DNA of 64,000 bases, from positions 19,562 to 83,561 of the forward strand of contig JAFMAD010000006.1 of NCBI GenBank assembly GCA_029785195.1, given 5' to 3'. Shown piece by piece: positions 32,185 to 40,471 of the stretch. Within the stretch, counting starts at the first letter, position 1, and every line of letters begins with the position of its first letter. The DNA is from Nitrososphaerota archaeon. GTDB taxonomy: Archaea; Thermoproteota; Nitrososphaeria; Nitrososphaerales; Gagatemarchaeaceae. Under the pieces are notes generated by a model. That model was not told the origin of the DNA and did no database searches. It saw only the letters and a list, made by a program, of their open reading frames with translations. Position numbers and translations under genes: made by a program.

Positions 32185-33135
32185 ATGAACCACAGGCGAC
32201 CAATACCTTTACAGCATGAACAGACTGTAATCGCGACGTTGAAAAGCATAGCCAAGTTAGGTTCCGTGAAGGTCGGTTCGGACTTTCCGGTTCGGATAAT
32301 GGCAGCAATCAACGTGAGTCCAGAGTCATTCTACAGAGGTTCCGTGGCGAACACTCCTGAGAAGATTTCAACGATGGCCTCGAAAGTCTCAACAGAAGGG
32401 GCGGATATAATAGATATCGGGGCAATGTCAACGGCACCGTACCTGAAGAATGAAATCTCCCAAGAGGTGGAGTTAATTCGTATAAGGACTGCTATGCGAA
32501 CGATTATGGAAATAGGCTACGTTACGGTATCGGTCGACACACTTCGGGCATCCGTCGCCGATGTCGCTCTAAAGAACGGTGCTTCAATAATTAACGATGT
32601 GTCCGGTCTGAAAAACGATGCCGGAATGGCACGTGTGATCAAGGATTACGACGCTTCGCTCTTGGCGATGGCGCATTCTTCAAGAATCTCGAAAATGGCG
32701 CCAATCGTACAGGTTCGCCAAGCGTTAAGTGAGACGATGCGAACAGCGGAGAGAGCAGGCATAGACGAACAGTCCATAGTGCTGGACCCAGGCATCGGCT
32801 TCTTCAGAGAGGAGGGAGCTGGGAGAGCGTACTCTCCCCAGAAGCTAATGCCTTGGTATGAATGGGACTGCCACGTCCTAGCAAATCTTCGTAAGCTGGA
32901 AACGCTTCGCAGGCCATTGTGCGTGGGTCTATCGCGGAAGTCATTCCTGGGAAAGATTCTGAATCTTGAGAATCCCGAGGAAAGGCTGCCGGCATCGCTG
33001 GCCGCCACCGCGGTTACGGTGATGAACGGCGCCCATATGGTGAGGACTCACGACGTGAGAGAGACGGTACAAGCAGTCAGAATCGTCGAAGCGATGACTA
33101 GGAGACGAGGTCCACGTGCAGGCCCGATCTCTTGA
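32185..33135 (+). CDS. folP: Dihydropteroate synthase
   Basis: A TIM-barrel enzyme that joins pterin pyrophosphate to para-aminobenzoate or a related arylamine. IMAAINVSPESFYRGSV, DIIDIGAMSTAP, SVDTLRASVADVAL, INDVSGLKND, LDPGIGFF and VGLSRKSFLG are the pterin- and phosphate-site motifs. ATG 32185 is preferred over TTG 32182. A small inverted repeat TGCGGTC/GACCGCA lies 30-50 bases upstream. It converges with folK, overlapping by 38 bases. Confidence 0.93.
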   Translation: MNHRRPIPLQHEQTVIATLKSIAKLGSVKVGSDFPVRIMAAINVSPESFYRGSVANTPEKISTMASKVSTEGADIIDIGAMSTAPYLKNEISQEVELIRIRTAMRTIMEIGYVTVSVDTLRASVADVALKNGASIINDVSGLKNDAGMARVIKDYDASLLAMAHSSRISKMAPIVQVRQALSETMRTAERAGIDEQSIVLDPGIGFFREEGAGRAYSPQKLMPWYEWDCHVLANLRKLETLRRPLCVGLSRKSFLGKILNLENPEERLPASLAATAVTVMNGAHMVRTHDVRETVQAVRIVEAMTRRRGPRAGPIS

Positions 33136-33604
33136 TAACCTGCTCCGCGCCAAACTTCAGATTGCCAACTAGTTCGGACGTCCTTCTCCCAAGAACAGGA
33201 TGGAACAGGTCTGGTCTTATCTCGTTCAAGGGGACCAGCACGAAGGGTCTCTCTGCGATTTTGGGGTGCGGTATCTCAAGCCCAGGTTCAGATATGACCT
33301 CGTTGCCGTAGAACAGAATGTCTAGGTCGATAACCCGTGGACCGTATCTCACAGTGCGCTTCCTTCCCAATTTCATCTCCATGGCCTGCAACTCTCGGAG
33401 GAGCCCATGCGGCCTCAAATCGGTCTCGACGGCCACCACGCAATTGAGAAACCAATCTTGATCTTTGTAGTACATCGGCTCCGTTTCGTAGACGGATGAC
33501 GCCTTGACCAGGCTCATCTTCCGGCCGATCATCTCAATCGCTCTCCGGAGATTACCCACCCTGTCCCCTAGATTGGTACCGAGTGCTATGATCGATTCGA
33601 CCAT
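33098..33604 (-). CDS. folK: HPPK, 6-hydroxymethyl-dihydropterin pyrophosphokinase
   Basis: 168 residues. ALGTNLGDRVGNLRRAI, SSVYETEPMYYKDQDWFLN and RYGPRVIDLDILFYGNEV are diagnostic; the DLD pair binds the magnesium ions. It activates the pterin for FolP. This bacterial-type enzyme is uncommon in archaea, where MptE-type enzymes are often used. It lies seven bases after folB. Confidence 0.95.
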   Translation of the reverse strand: MVESIIALGTNLGDRVGNLRRAIEMIGRKMSLVKASSVYETEPMYYKDQDWFLNCVVAVETDLRPHGLLRELQAMEMKLGRKRTVRYGPRVIDLDILFYGNEVISEPGLEIPHPKIAERPFVLVPLNEIRPDLFHPVLGRRTSELVGNLKFGAEQVIKRSGLHVDLVS

Positions 33605-33610
33605 GGCTAA

Positions 33611-33967
33611 CTATCTGCTCCTCTCGATTTCGATGCCAATTGAGGGTTCGTTCGAGTACCTTGCCTTGCGCACCTGTACTGTCACCCTCTCCACACCAGC
33701 GTTTTTTAGTGCAATGGCAGCGATTCCTTCTGCGAGACTCTCCAGGAGCTTAAATTCCCCGCCCGCCACAAACTGCGATATTCGCTCCGTCGTATCCCTG
33801 TAATCTATCGTGTCGGGTAGATTGTCGCTTGCACCTGCTCGCCCAAGCCCAACGGTCAGACTGATGTTTACCAGAATATCCTGCAACACGCTCCTTTCCT
33901 CGTCTGTGGTGCCTACCCTGCACTTGAGTCGCAGGTTGTCGATGAAAATTCTGTCGACCATACACAT
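33611..33967 (-). CDS. folB: Dihydroneopterin aldolase
   Basis: 118 residues. DRIFIDNLRLKCRVGTTDEE, DTIDYRDTTERISQF, LLESLAEGIAAIAL and VTVQVRKARYSNEPS match FolB. It releases hydroxymethyl-dihydropterin for FolK. The start may be the second Met (33961) rather than 33967. Together folB-folK and the convergent folP form a compact bacterial-type folate unit. Confidence 0.93.
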   Translation of the reverse strand: MCMVDRIFIDNLRLKCRVGTTDEERSVLQDILVNISLTVGLGRAGASDNLPDTIDYRDTTERISQFVAGGEFKLLESLAEGIAAIALKNAGVERVTVQVRKARYSNEPSIGIEIERSR

Positions 33968-34936
33968 AACAGCTCTCTCTATGCAAAAAGGGTCAGCGCA
34001 GCGGAAACTGCTCCGATTTTGTAGGTCAACTCGTCATCGGACCCGCAGATGATAACTGCGTCCCCACCCCTGGAGTCGAGTTCATCTCTTGGCCTTCCCC
34101 ACGCGCCACTGGGGAAGTCATTCTCACACTCCTTGGACTGGCGGCGGTCTGAAACTTGGCTCCCTTGACAACGTAGGTGGTGGCACCGGTGGTTCCTGCC
34201 CTCGTCGCAGCATCTCGTTGCTCGATTCCGCACAAGCGTCGGGCCAACAGGTATGGGACCAGGATAAAAAGAAAAGACGACGCCCAAAGTCGTCAGTACG
34301 CCCATTACGGCTAGCTTCGATGTCCTCAACTTTTGCCGGCTGATCTGCGCAACAGTTTCGCTATCCTATAGACCGCTACATAAGTGACTTGTGGGACACA
34401 TGCGATCGGCCAGAAAGGAGCTTTGCATCACAGGTGCCATTTTCTCCTTCCTCATTCAAGTCCCCTTCCTGTTGCCGAAGAGCAGAACCTGCAGATGTGG
34501 AGTGAATCTAAAGCCGCGCTGCTAGCAGACATATACGAGCGATTTGCCGTGCTCGTCTCGAATGGACTAGACAGCGTTTACGATGCTTTCGTCCTTCGTT
34601 CAAAATTCGAGAAACATACCTGGAAAAGCGGGAGTCCAGGTGAGCGTCGCTAGGACGCTGTCACTTGAAACGTTAAGCCTTGACCCATCAGGCGAATCGT
34701 GTAGCTCAGTCCGGCGACTGGCGCCGGGGCTATGGACGGCGAAACCGGGGCGTGTCCGCCCGCAAGGCTGGACACCTGGACGCCGATGACACCGCTTAAG
34801 CTCAGCGTGACGCTCGGCCTGCGGCTACGGTGATTGAGGAGACCTTGCCTATCGCCTGCTGCCCCCGCGAAGCCGAGGAGGGGTTGCATGGCGGGCCCCC
34901 TTGGCCCTTTCTGCAGACTCGATGGCCGATAGGCTT
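33968..34936. other. About 1 kb without a supported gene
   Basis: On the minus strand 34250-34329 could encode a signal-like N-terminus (LAVMGVLTTLGVVFSFYPG), but its frame turns incoherent and a second frame (34026-34247) looks more protein-like, so a decayed secreted protein is possible. 34501-34653 plus has a short helical frame of doubtful value. Nothing else is recognised. Confidence 0.35.
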
Positions 34937-34957
34937 AACTATCCATAGGCTATAGTT
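34937..34957. promoter_or_regulatory. Palindromic operator before the second VapBC pair
   Basis: AACTAT, nine bases, ATAGTT, eight bases before the antitoxin ATG, containing the AT-rich promoter core. It has the same 21-base length as the operator at 28731-28751 but a different sequence. Confidence 0.55.
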
Positions 34958-34964
34958 CATAGCA

Positions 34965-35165
34965 ATGTCTACGACGGTCGAGGTCAAGAGGAATACGGCA
35001 AGGGTGTTAGAGGAACTGAAGAGGAAGTATGGGGTGAAGAGCATCGATGCGACGGTAAGGCGTCTCATTAGCAAGGCGGAGAACATCCCGGACTCCAAGT
35101 TCGGTTCCCATCCCGAAATGACCGCGTTCAGGCGGGAGGACGAGGCCAAACTCCATGAGCTTTGA
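34965..35165 (+). CDS. Ribbon-helix-helix-like antitoxin (VapB type)
   Basis: 66 residues. STTVEVKRNTARVLEELKRK then KSIDATVRRLISKAEN has a strand-helix-helix DNA-binding pattern, followed by a short toxin-binding tail. The stop lies inside the start of the PIN toxin gene (11-base overlap). Confidence 0.75.
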   Translation: MSTTVEVKRNTARVLEELKRKYGVKSIDATVRRLISKAENIPDSKFGSHPEMTAFRREDEAKLHEL

Positions 35166-35541
35166 GTACGTCATAGATTCTTACGCCTGGATCGAATACT
35201 TCAAGGGAACTCGGTCGGGGACGGTCGTCCGCCCGTATGTGGAGGGTGACCGTGCCGCCACTTCGACCGTATCCCTTGCCGAGCTCAAAGAGAAGTACCT
35301 AACGGAGAGATGGCCGTCGTTTGAGGAGGACCTGGAGTTCATGTCTGCGCGAACATTTGTTGCCCCCGTAGATAGCGCGATAGCGCTTCTCGCTGGTGAG
35401 TTGAACCATACGCGCAAGAAGACCATCAAGGATTGGGGAATGGCCGATTCAGTCATCTTGGCGACTGCCAGAAGCGCGTCGGCTAAGGTCGTGACCGGAG
35501 ACAGGCACTTTGAAGGTCTGCCAGACGCGATCATGGTCTGA
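35155..35541 (+). CDS. vapC: PIN-domain toxin VapC
   Basis: 128 residues. The ligand Asp of YVIDSYAWIEYFKG, Glu of SLAELKEKY, and Asp in GMADSVILATAR and VVTGDRHFEGL form the PIN active site. Probably a site-specific RNase neutralised by the upstream protein. Intact, unlike the nearby HicBA pair. Confidence 0.88.
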   Translation: MSFEYVIDSYAWIEYFKGTRSGTVVRPYVEGDRAATSTVSLAELKEKYLTERWPSFEEDLEFMSARTFVAPVDSAIALLAGELNHTRKKTIKDWGMADSVILATARSASAKVVTGDRHFEGLPDAIMV

Positions 35542-35650
35542 CCCCGTCCGGCACAGGGAAACTCCGACATTCAGTCGGGGTCAAGAGTGCGTGTCCCGGC
35601 CCGCCCTGCTCGCTCCGAGATGCGCCGAACAGGTTAGAACCCTTGGCGTA

Positions 35651-35716
35651 ACGAACCCGAGGTATTTCATACCATTTTCAGCTGCGAAAATGCATCCTAG
35701 TTCCGGTCAGGCCCAC
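35651..35716 (+). repeat. Divergent copy of the tRNA-Lys-tailed repeat
   Basis: CGAACCCG, then TTTCATACCATTTTCAGCTG, CGAAAATGCA and TTCCGGTCAGGCCCAC: clearly related to 29494-29559 but with more changes in the tRNA-like tail. It is 44 bases before the integrase remnant. Confidence 0.6.
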
Positions 35717-35759
35717 TTCAAATTTGTAACTAAACTTGGTATCAAAAGGCGGGGGTCAA

Positions 35760-35951
35760 ATGTCCAGGCCTACCTATCACGTGATGGCCGGCCGGATAGG
35801 GAAAGATCGTTCAGTCGAGGGGGAGTCGACGAAGGTCTTCTTAGAGGCCATCCGGAGCAGGTACACCCGCGAGCAGTGCTAGAGGAGGCTGATACAGTTC
35901 TTCGGGTCCGTGGGCAACTGCCTCTACCAAGAGTACGCCGCCTCCAATTGA
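35760..35951 (+). pseudogene. N-terminal remnant of a tyrosine recombinase (integrase)
   Basis: From ATG: MSRPTYHVMAGRIGKD, then STKVFLEAIRSRYTREQC, a TAG stop, then RRLIQFFGSVGNCLYQEYA. The segment resembles the SAM-like N-terminal domain of archaeal tyrosine integrases (FL-x-I-x-S-x-YTR-E). No catalytic domain follows. Its position just after a repeat with a tRNA 3' end fits the short intN half left when an SSV-type integrase gene is split on integration, or simple decay. 35952-36335 holds nothing recognised. Confidence 0.5.
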
Positions 35952-36335
35952 ATGCTGACGTTGCTAGAAGATTTCACAATTTGTTCTATTCCAGTCGAGA
36001 GATTTGGGTCATTCGACGCTGTTACAGTGAGAACGAGCCCGGTGGGCGCATCTCGACAGCCTTTGTGAATCCCATCCAGCGTTGGGTGGCTCTTTGGCCG
36101 TGGCCTCCACACTGCCGGCGATGGGCTCTATGACAAATAGTGAGATTCCTTGTGTTCCCGGAGCCCAAATCCCTAATCCGCAATCTCTAGAATGTTACGG
36201 GCCTTCGTGGCCTCCGTTCCAGTCTACGCACATGGTAGTACGTGCCTTCCTCCTCGGGCAGATGCCTCTGAATTGTGATGCGCGGCGCTCTCAAGAGACC
36301 AGGGACTTCGTTCGTGCTGTCATCTTGGTCGGCCA

Positions 36336-37166
36336 CTACTTGAGGAAGCTCAGCAGTTCAGGGTTCAATTCGTCTGCATGGGTCCAGTTGATGCCGTGAG
36401 GCCCTCCGGCCACCACCAACAGTCGGCTGCCTCTGACGGCCTTGTTCGTACGGATTCCAGTGGCGGAAATGGGGAGAATCCGGTCGGCATCACCCTGAAC
36501 GACGAGCGTAGGCACGCTGATTTTCCGGAGGTCCTTCCGGAAGTCGGTCCCCCAGGCTGAGACGCAGTCGAGAGAGCCCTTGGCTGAGGCGCCAGCGGCC
36601 ACGTTCCAACTGTTCTGGATTGCCTGGTCGCTTATGCGCGTGCCGCCCAGGACGTCGACGTTGTAGAAATCCTTGAAGAAGGCGGAGAGGAATGCCGGCC
36701 TGTCCGCGACGATGGCCTTCCTAATCCCAGCAAAGACGCTCTCGTCCAACCCTTCCGGGTTGTCGCCGGTCTTCAGCAGGAATGGCGGGACCGAAGATAT
36801 GAACACGGCCTTGGCGACGCGCTCTGATCCATAGGAACCCAGGTAGCGGGCGACTTCACCGCCGCCCATTGAGAACCCGACCAGCGCCAGGTCTCTCAGC
36901 TCGAGCGTTGTCACGAGCTTGTGAAGGTCAGCGGCGAATGTATCGTAGTCGTAGCCAGATGCCGGTTTGCTCGAGTAGCCGAATCCCCTGCGATCGTAGG
37001 TGATCACCCGGTGACCCGCATTGAGCAAGACATCGACCTGCTTCTCCCAAGAGGCGCCGCTCAGGGGCCACCCGTGAATCAATATGACGGGTTTGCCCTT
37101 CCCGTGGTCCTCGTAATAGAGGTCGATGTCGCTCGAGTTTTCCTTGCCGACCGTTATGAAGCCCAT
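36336..37166 (-). CDS. Alpha/beta hydrolase, non-heme haloperoxidase-like
   Basis: 276 residues. ILIHGWPLSGASWEKQ is the oxyanion turn, ALVGFSMGGGEVARYLG contains the nucleophile Ser, and VVQGDADRILPIS holds the Asp; GPHGINWTHADELN supplies the His. This is the arylesterase/chloroperoxidase group. The natural substrate is unknown. Stand-alone. Confidence 0.9.
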   Translation of the reverse strand: MGFITVGKENSSDIDLYYEDHGKGKPVILIHGWPLSGASWEKQVDVLLNAGHRVITYDRRGFGYSSKPASGYDYDTFAADLHKLVTTLELRDLALVGFSMGGGEVARYLGSYGSERVAKAVFISSVPPFLLKTGDNPEGLDESVFAGIRKAIVADRPAFLSAFFKDFYNVDVLGGTRISDQAIQNSWNVAAGASAKGSLDCVSAWGTDFRKDLRKISVPTLVVQGDADRILPISATGIRTNKAVRGSRLLVVAGGPHGINWTHADELNPELLSFLK

Positions 37167-37280
37167 CAGAATTCGCCTCTCTCAGTATTTTCGCTGGCCC
37201 CCAGCATGTTCTTCATTGCTGGAGTGCCCCCCAGTGATCAGACAGGAAATGAGCGAAGAGATGGATCCGCAGGGCCGCAC

Positions 37281-37772
37281 TCAATTCAGCATTCCTGAGG
37301 TGTGCCATGGCCCTTGCCCTTTTGTGACCCGCTGTCTGCTCTCCATCGCCTGGTCTTTAATGCTGAATTCGTCCTTAAGCTGCTCTGGTAGAGGACGTCT
37401 TGTTCTCACTGGGTTCTCCCTCACGATGCCGGAGGCTTTCTCAGCATCGGAATTGGGCAGGTCTCCCAACGAGAACGGCTCTCCCTCAAGCCTCATGATG
37501 CACTTCAGGGGAGAGCGCGTGATCTCTCTTTTCGATTCGACGTTTGCGACATCCCTGTAGTTATAGTAGTCCTTCTTCAGTCTGAGGGCATGCGGCTGCC
37601 TGAGGGTTATCCTTGTGTTGGTAAACGCCATCGAGTCGACATTGATCAAAGGGTGGTAGAGCTTCTCTCTCATGTAATCCTGGACCTGTTCGTCCTTTCC
37701 AAGAATCTTCTTCAGGTAGTCGGATGGCATATCCATCTTAGATGTTGATGTCATCTTGTAGCAGTATTCCAT
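37281..37772 (-). CDS. PH-like small protein, unknown function
   Basis: 163 residues from ATG 37772 (MEYCYKMTSTSKMDMP). HPLINVDSMAFTNTRITL followed by YYNYRDVANVESKREITRS looks like a bacterial PH-domain fold, where T-N-x-R-I is a common strand motif. No membrane segment. The frame stays open upstream but enters a tandem duplication, so the ATG start is favoured. It might sense or bind lipids or proteins (inference). Confidence 0.5.
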   Translation of the reverse strand: MEYCYKMTSTSKMDMPSDYLKKILGKDEQVQDYMREKLYHPLINVDSMAFTNTRITLRQPHALRLKKDYYNYRDVANVESKREITRSPLKCIMRLEGEPFSLGDLPNSDAEKASGIVRENPVRTRRPLPEQLKDEFSIKDQAMESRQRVTKGQGPWHTSGMLN

Positions 37773-37832
37773 GCCGATTACAACTTCATACGATGAGAGG
37801 TTCTTTGTTAGGAAAGTGAGCACCACACTAGC

Positions 37833-37868
37833 TCCGGCACAAGAACGGAGTCCGGCACAAGAACGGAG
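37833..37868. repeat. Perfect 18-base tandem duplication
   Basis: TCCGGCACAAGAACGGAG is present twice in direct succession. It lies upstream of the PH-like gene and keeps that frame open. Confidence 0.9.
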
Positions 37869-38090
37869 CAGACCACAGGGGCGGGCCAAGTCTCGTCAGA
37901 ACACGCGATGGCTGGTCTACCCTAGAACTAGTCGTTCGCTCGTGCAAATGTGAACTGGCGAATTCGTCCCTGAGGAAGAGGGCGCGAGAGAGTACAACGT
38001 GTCGGGTCACAAGACGCAACCGAGCAGACCGGCTACCGCATGCCGCCGATAAAAGGCAAGTCCACACTCGACTGCTGTGTGGTGTTTCAA

Positions 38091-38099
38091 TCTTTATAA
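38091..38099 (+). promoter_or_regulatory. TATA box of the 38127 membrane protein gene
   Basis: CTTTATAAG, 28 bases before the TTG start, consistent with a leaderless transcript. Confidence 0.5.
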
Positions 38100-38126
38100 G
38101 ACGAGAAGGCCTGGAACAGGAAAGCG

Positions 38127-38558
38127 TTGAGCAGCCTAGTCCTTCCCGGCCTAGGAAGCCTGACCTTGACGGGCCTGCTTGTGACCATCATCGGCCTTGT
38201 CATCCTGTGGATAGTCATCTCGATACCGGCGTGGCTGGCGGGCAAGGCGGTAACTGCGGGGAAGTCCACCTTTGGTGACGCTATGGTCGCCACCCTGGTC
38301 GGCCCAATAGTCTACTTTGTGGTCTTGATCGTGGTGGATTTCTTCCTGGGAACGGTGATCGGTCCGGGGGCGTACGTCATCGCGTTGATCTTGGCCTTCA
38401 TAGCCTGGATTTGGGTGTACAAATCAAGCTTCGGAACAGGCTGGCTGGGCGGACTCGGGATAGCCATACTCTCGATAATCATCTTTGCTATCATCAGCGT
38501 GATTCTCGGAGTTCTCTTCGGTTTGACCGTTCCTTCTTCATTTTTCCCCCATCTCTAG
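38127..38558 (+). CDS. Four-helix membrane protein, unknown function
   Basis: 143 residues, almost entirely hydrophobic: helices at about 14-38, 52-74, 80-98 and 105-132 joined by short loops. There is a Lys-rich turn AGKAVTAGKSTFGDA between helices 1 and 2. No family is recognised. TTG 38127 is chosen because of the TATA box at 38091. Confidence 0.7.
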   Translation: MSSLVLPGLGSLTLTGLLVTIIGLVILWIVISIPAWLAGKAVTAGKSTFGDAMVATLVGPIVYFVVLIVVDFFLGTVIGPGAYVIALILAFIAWIWVYKSSFGTGWLGGLGIAILSIIIFAIISVILGVLFGLTVPSSFFPHL

Positions 38559-38766
38559 GCAACAACTGCAAGCACCCGGCGAGGTCGCGTCGAGTTTCAT
38601 GGTACAGGGCAGCACCGTGACACGCGGGACGAACGCCGGCGGAGGACTACCAGTTTGATACTCAAGGCCATTGGGGCGTTCTTCGCAACTGAAGGCGCGG
38701 CAATCTTGGCCCAATTGGCGAAAGGAACCAGGGATCAGAAGGAGCTCCGCTGCTTGGGGCTCTCCG

Positions 38767-38892
38767 CTACGAGCTTCCTTCTTCCAGGTATTTTTCGAGA
38801 AACTCCTCCTGTCTCTTACTTGAGTTCCTGGATATTACGATGCTGACCGCGACGAACTCAAGGAGTGCCACCGAGACAGCATGTCGGGCCAT
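38767..38892 (-). CDS. Possible 41-residue single-span membrane protein
   Basis: MARHAVSVALLEFVAVSIVI is one hydrophobic helix, followed by SRNSSKRQEEFLEKYLEEGSS, a charged helix ending the protein. The composition looks like a genuine micro-protein rather than a shadow. No homologue is known to me. The remainder of 38559-39091 contains nothing I can support. Confidence 0.35.
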   Translation of the reverse strand: MARHAVSVALLEFVAVSIVISRNSSKRQEEFLEKYLEEGSS

Positions 38893-39091
38893 CGACTGGG
38901 GGAGGACCTGGATGGCCTGGAGATGGGGTGCGGTAGCAGGAAAGGGCTGCGAAGGCCGCTTGCAGAACGGCCGCCCTCTTGCGCCAATTGCAGCGCGGTT
39001 GGCGGAACACTGTAATAGCAGTGAAACAACACCACAAAGAATAAGGAATCCCGCCGTCCGCACAGCGACTCTAGGTACTAGGCGACATTTG

Positions 39092-39337
39092 ATGGAGGAC
39101 CTAAGAAGACGGATTGTGTCTTCGACCGGGGGTGTGGAGTTCGTATGCACACTATGCGAAGATGAGGGGAGGCCACATGTCATTGCGGGGTGGGAGTATG
39201 TTGTCGTCTCGACCTTGACGCGAAACGAGATCAGAGTAACGGTATGTCCTGACCACGCAGACCAGCTTGACAGGGGGACGTTGGCCTACAACGTCGTGAA
39301 ACGGAGGAAAGGGCCCGATTGGGCTCATCCTCTTTGA
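39092..39337 (+). CDS. Small protein with a CxxC/CxxH zinc site
   Basis: 81 residues. FVCTLCEDEGRPHVIAG and later VTVCPDHADQLDRG form a probable zinc site, with alternating strands between. The function is unknown. An upstream open frame exists but is Arg/Ala-rich, so ATG 39092 is preferred. Confidence 0.5.
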   Translation: MEDLRRRIVSSTGGVEFVCTLCEDEGRPHVIAGWEYVVVSTLTRNEIRVTVCPDHADQLDRGTLAYNVVKRRKGPDWAHPL

Positions 39338-39527
39338 CCCTGGGACAGAAGCCTTGCAGGGCCAGGGTAACTCTCGTCCGAATCTGCGGACGCTGGACAC
39401 GGATATCTGTGCCGGGTACAGCTCCACCTTCTATGCGTATCCGTGGATGTCGTAGCCCCATTTCCCGCTCATGAGGGAAAGGAGGCTCTCGCCTTTTAAC
39501 GGTGGAGGATCGAAGTCGAAACGTAGG

Positions 39528-39635
39528 CGCCCTGGCCGGGACTTTCGTCTCAGCGATTTCGAACCCGGGTCGCTGCCGCTCTGTCGGCTCGCAGCCGATG
39601 ACAGGGCAGCATACTGACCTCTATACGACCAGGGC
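39528..39635 (-). tRNA. tRNA-Asp (GUC) with a canonical and a T-loop intron
   Basis: The acceptor GCCCTGG pairs with CCAGGGC. The anticodon stem CTGCC/GGCAG holds loop CTGTCA followed by a 20-base insertion at 37/38 containing the hairpin TCGGCT-GCG-AGCCGA. The T stem CCGGG/CCCGG encloses TTCGAA plus about 16 extra bases (ATCGCTGAGACGAAAG) at 59/60. Removing both gives 72 bases with a normal tRNA-Asp fold. The anticodon is GTC; no CCA is encoded. Confidence 0.9.
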
Positions 39636-39673
39636 ACCTGAAAAAGGGCTGGCTCACAGGGTGGTTTTAAGCT

Positions 39674-39808
39674 TCATACCCGCTCGAGGAAGTTGTCCCC
39701 CGACGCGAGTGGCGCCGTGTGGTGCTTGTGAGTCGAACCGCACCGTTCCAAGTGCCTCTTGAACTTCTTGGCGCTGATCAACTTCCCGCACTTTGGGCAG
39801 ACCGGCAC
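39674..39808 (-). CDS. 44-residue C2HC/C2H2-like zinc finger protein
   Basis: From GTG 39808: PVCPKCGKLISAKKFKRHLE, then RCGSTHKHH. CxxC plus H and C spacing is a classical finger with a basic helix, suitable for binding nucleic acid. Longer readings of the frame overlap the tag gene and are shadow sequence. Confidence 0.6.
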   Translation of the reverse strand: MPVCPKCGKLISAKKFKRHLERCGSTHKHHTAPLASGDNFLERV

Positions 39809-39889
39809 ACCCGCAGCCCCTCCACGGCGACGTATACGTCTTCCTTCAGACCAGAAGGGTTGAATCCGGGCAAGGGAGGGTCTGGCGGC

Positions 39890-40471
39890 GTGAAGCCTGT
39901 GAAGAGGTGCGGCTGGTCTTCGTTGGACATGCCGCTCCTCCAGGAGTATCACGACAAGGAGTGGGGAGTCCCCCTCCACGACGACCGCCTGCTGTTCGAG
40001 TTCCTTGTGCTTGAGGGGGCCCAGGCTGGCCTTAACTGGTACACGATACTGAGGAAGCGGGAGAACTATAGGCGGGCCTTCGAAGGGTTCGACCCGAAGC
40101 GGGTGGCGAACTACGACCAACAGAAGGTCCGGAGTCTGCTGGCGGACCCGGGGATCGTCAGGAACCGCCTCAAGGTGAACTCTGCGGTGCAGAACGCGAA
40201 GGCGTTCGTCAATGTCCAGGAGGGGTTCGGGTCGTTCGACGAGTACATCTGGAGGTTCGTAGGAGGGAGGCCGAAGACGAACAAGTGGCGGACACTCAAT
40301 GACATCCCCGTGGCGACCCTGGAAGCGCGGGCCATGAGCAGGGATCTGATTGCCAGGGGATTCAGTTTCGTAGGACCCACAATATGCTACGCCCACATGC
40401 AGGCCACCGGGATGGTGAACGACCACATCATGGGCTGTTTCAGGCACAAGGAGATCACGCGGCTCTCTTAG
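39890..40471 (+). CDS. tag: DNA-3-methyladenine glycosylase I
   Basis: 193 residues. RCGWSSLDMPLLQEYHDKEWG is the Tag N-terminus, LVLEGAQAGLNWYTILRKRE includes the catalytic-pocket Glu, and the C-terminal FVGPTICYAHMQATGMVNDH holds the zinc-site residues with the N-terminal Cys. It removes 3-methyladenine from DNA. GTG 39890 is the start that matches the family. Confidence 0.93.
   Translation: MKPVKRCGWSSLDMPLLQEYHDKEWGVPLHDDRLLFEFLVLEGAQAGLNWYTILRKRENYRRAFEGFDPKRVANYDQQKVRSLLADPGIVRNRLKVNSAVQNAKAFVNVQEGFGSFDEYIWRFVGGRPKTNKWRTLNDIPVATLEARAMSRDLIARGFSFVGPTICYAHMQATGMVNDHIMGCFRHKEITRLS

Noticed and set aside
34685..34800. Possible tRNA, because of GTGTAGCTCAGT
   Set aside because: No acceptor or T-arm pairing could be built on either side.
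34650..34889. Minus-strand frame with a coherent Ser/Ala/Val-rich end
   Set aside because: The N-terminal half is incoherent and there is no start signal; the end may be a fragment but cannot be supported.
29796..35951. In-frame TAG in both hicB and the integrase remnant, suggesting amber recoding (pyrrolysine-like)
   Set aside because: Normal genes here end in TAG (for example EF-2 at 7013-7015), and both affected genes show other signs of decay.
39719..39889. Extended N-terminus for the Tag glycosylase
   Set aside because: The sequence before GTG 39890 overlaps the zinc-finger gene on the other strand and lacks family similarity.
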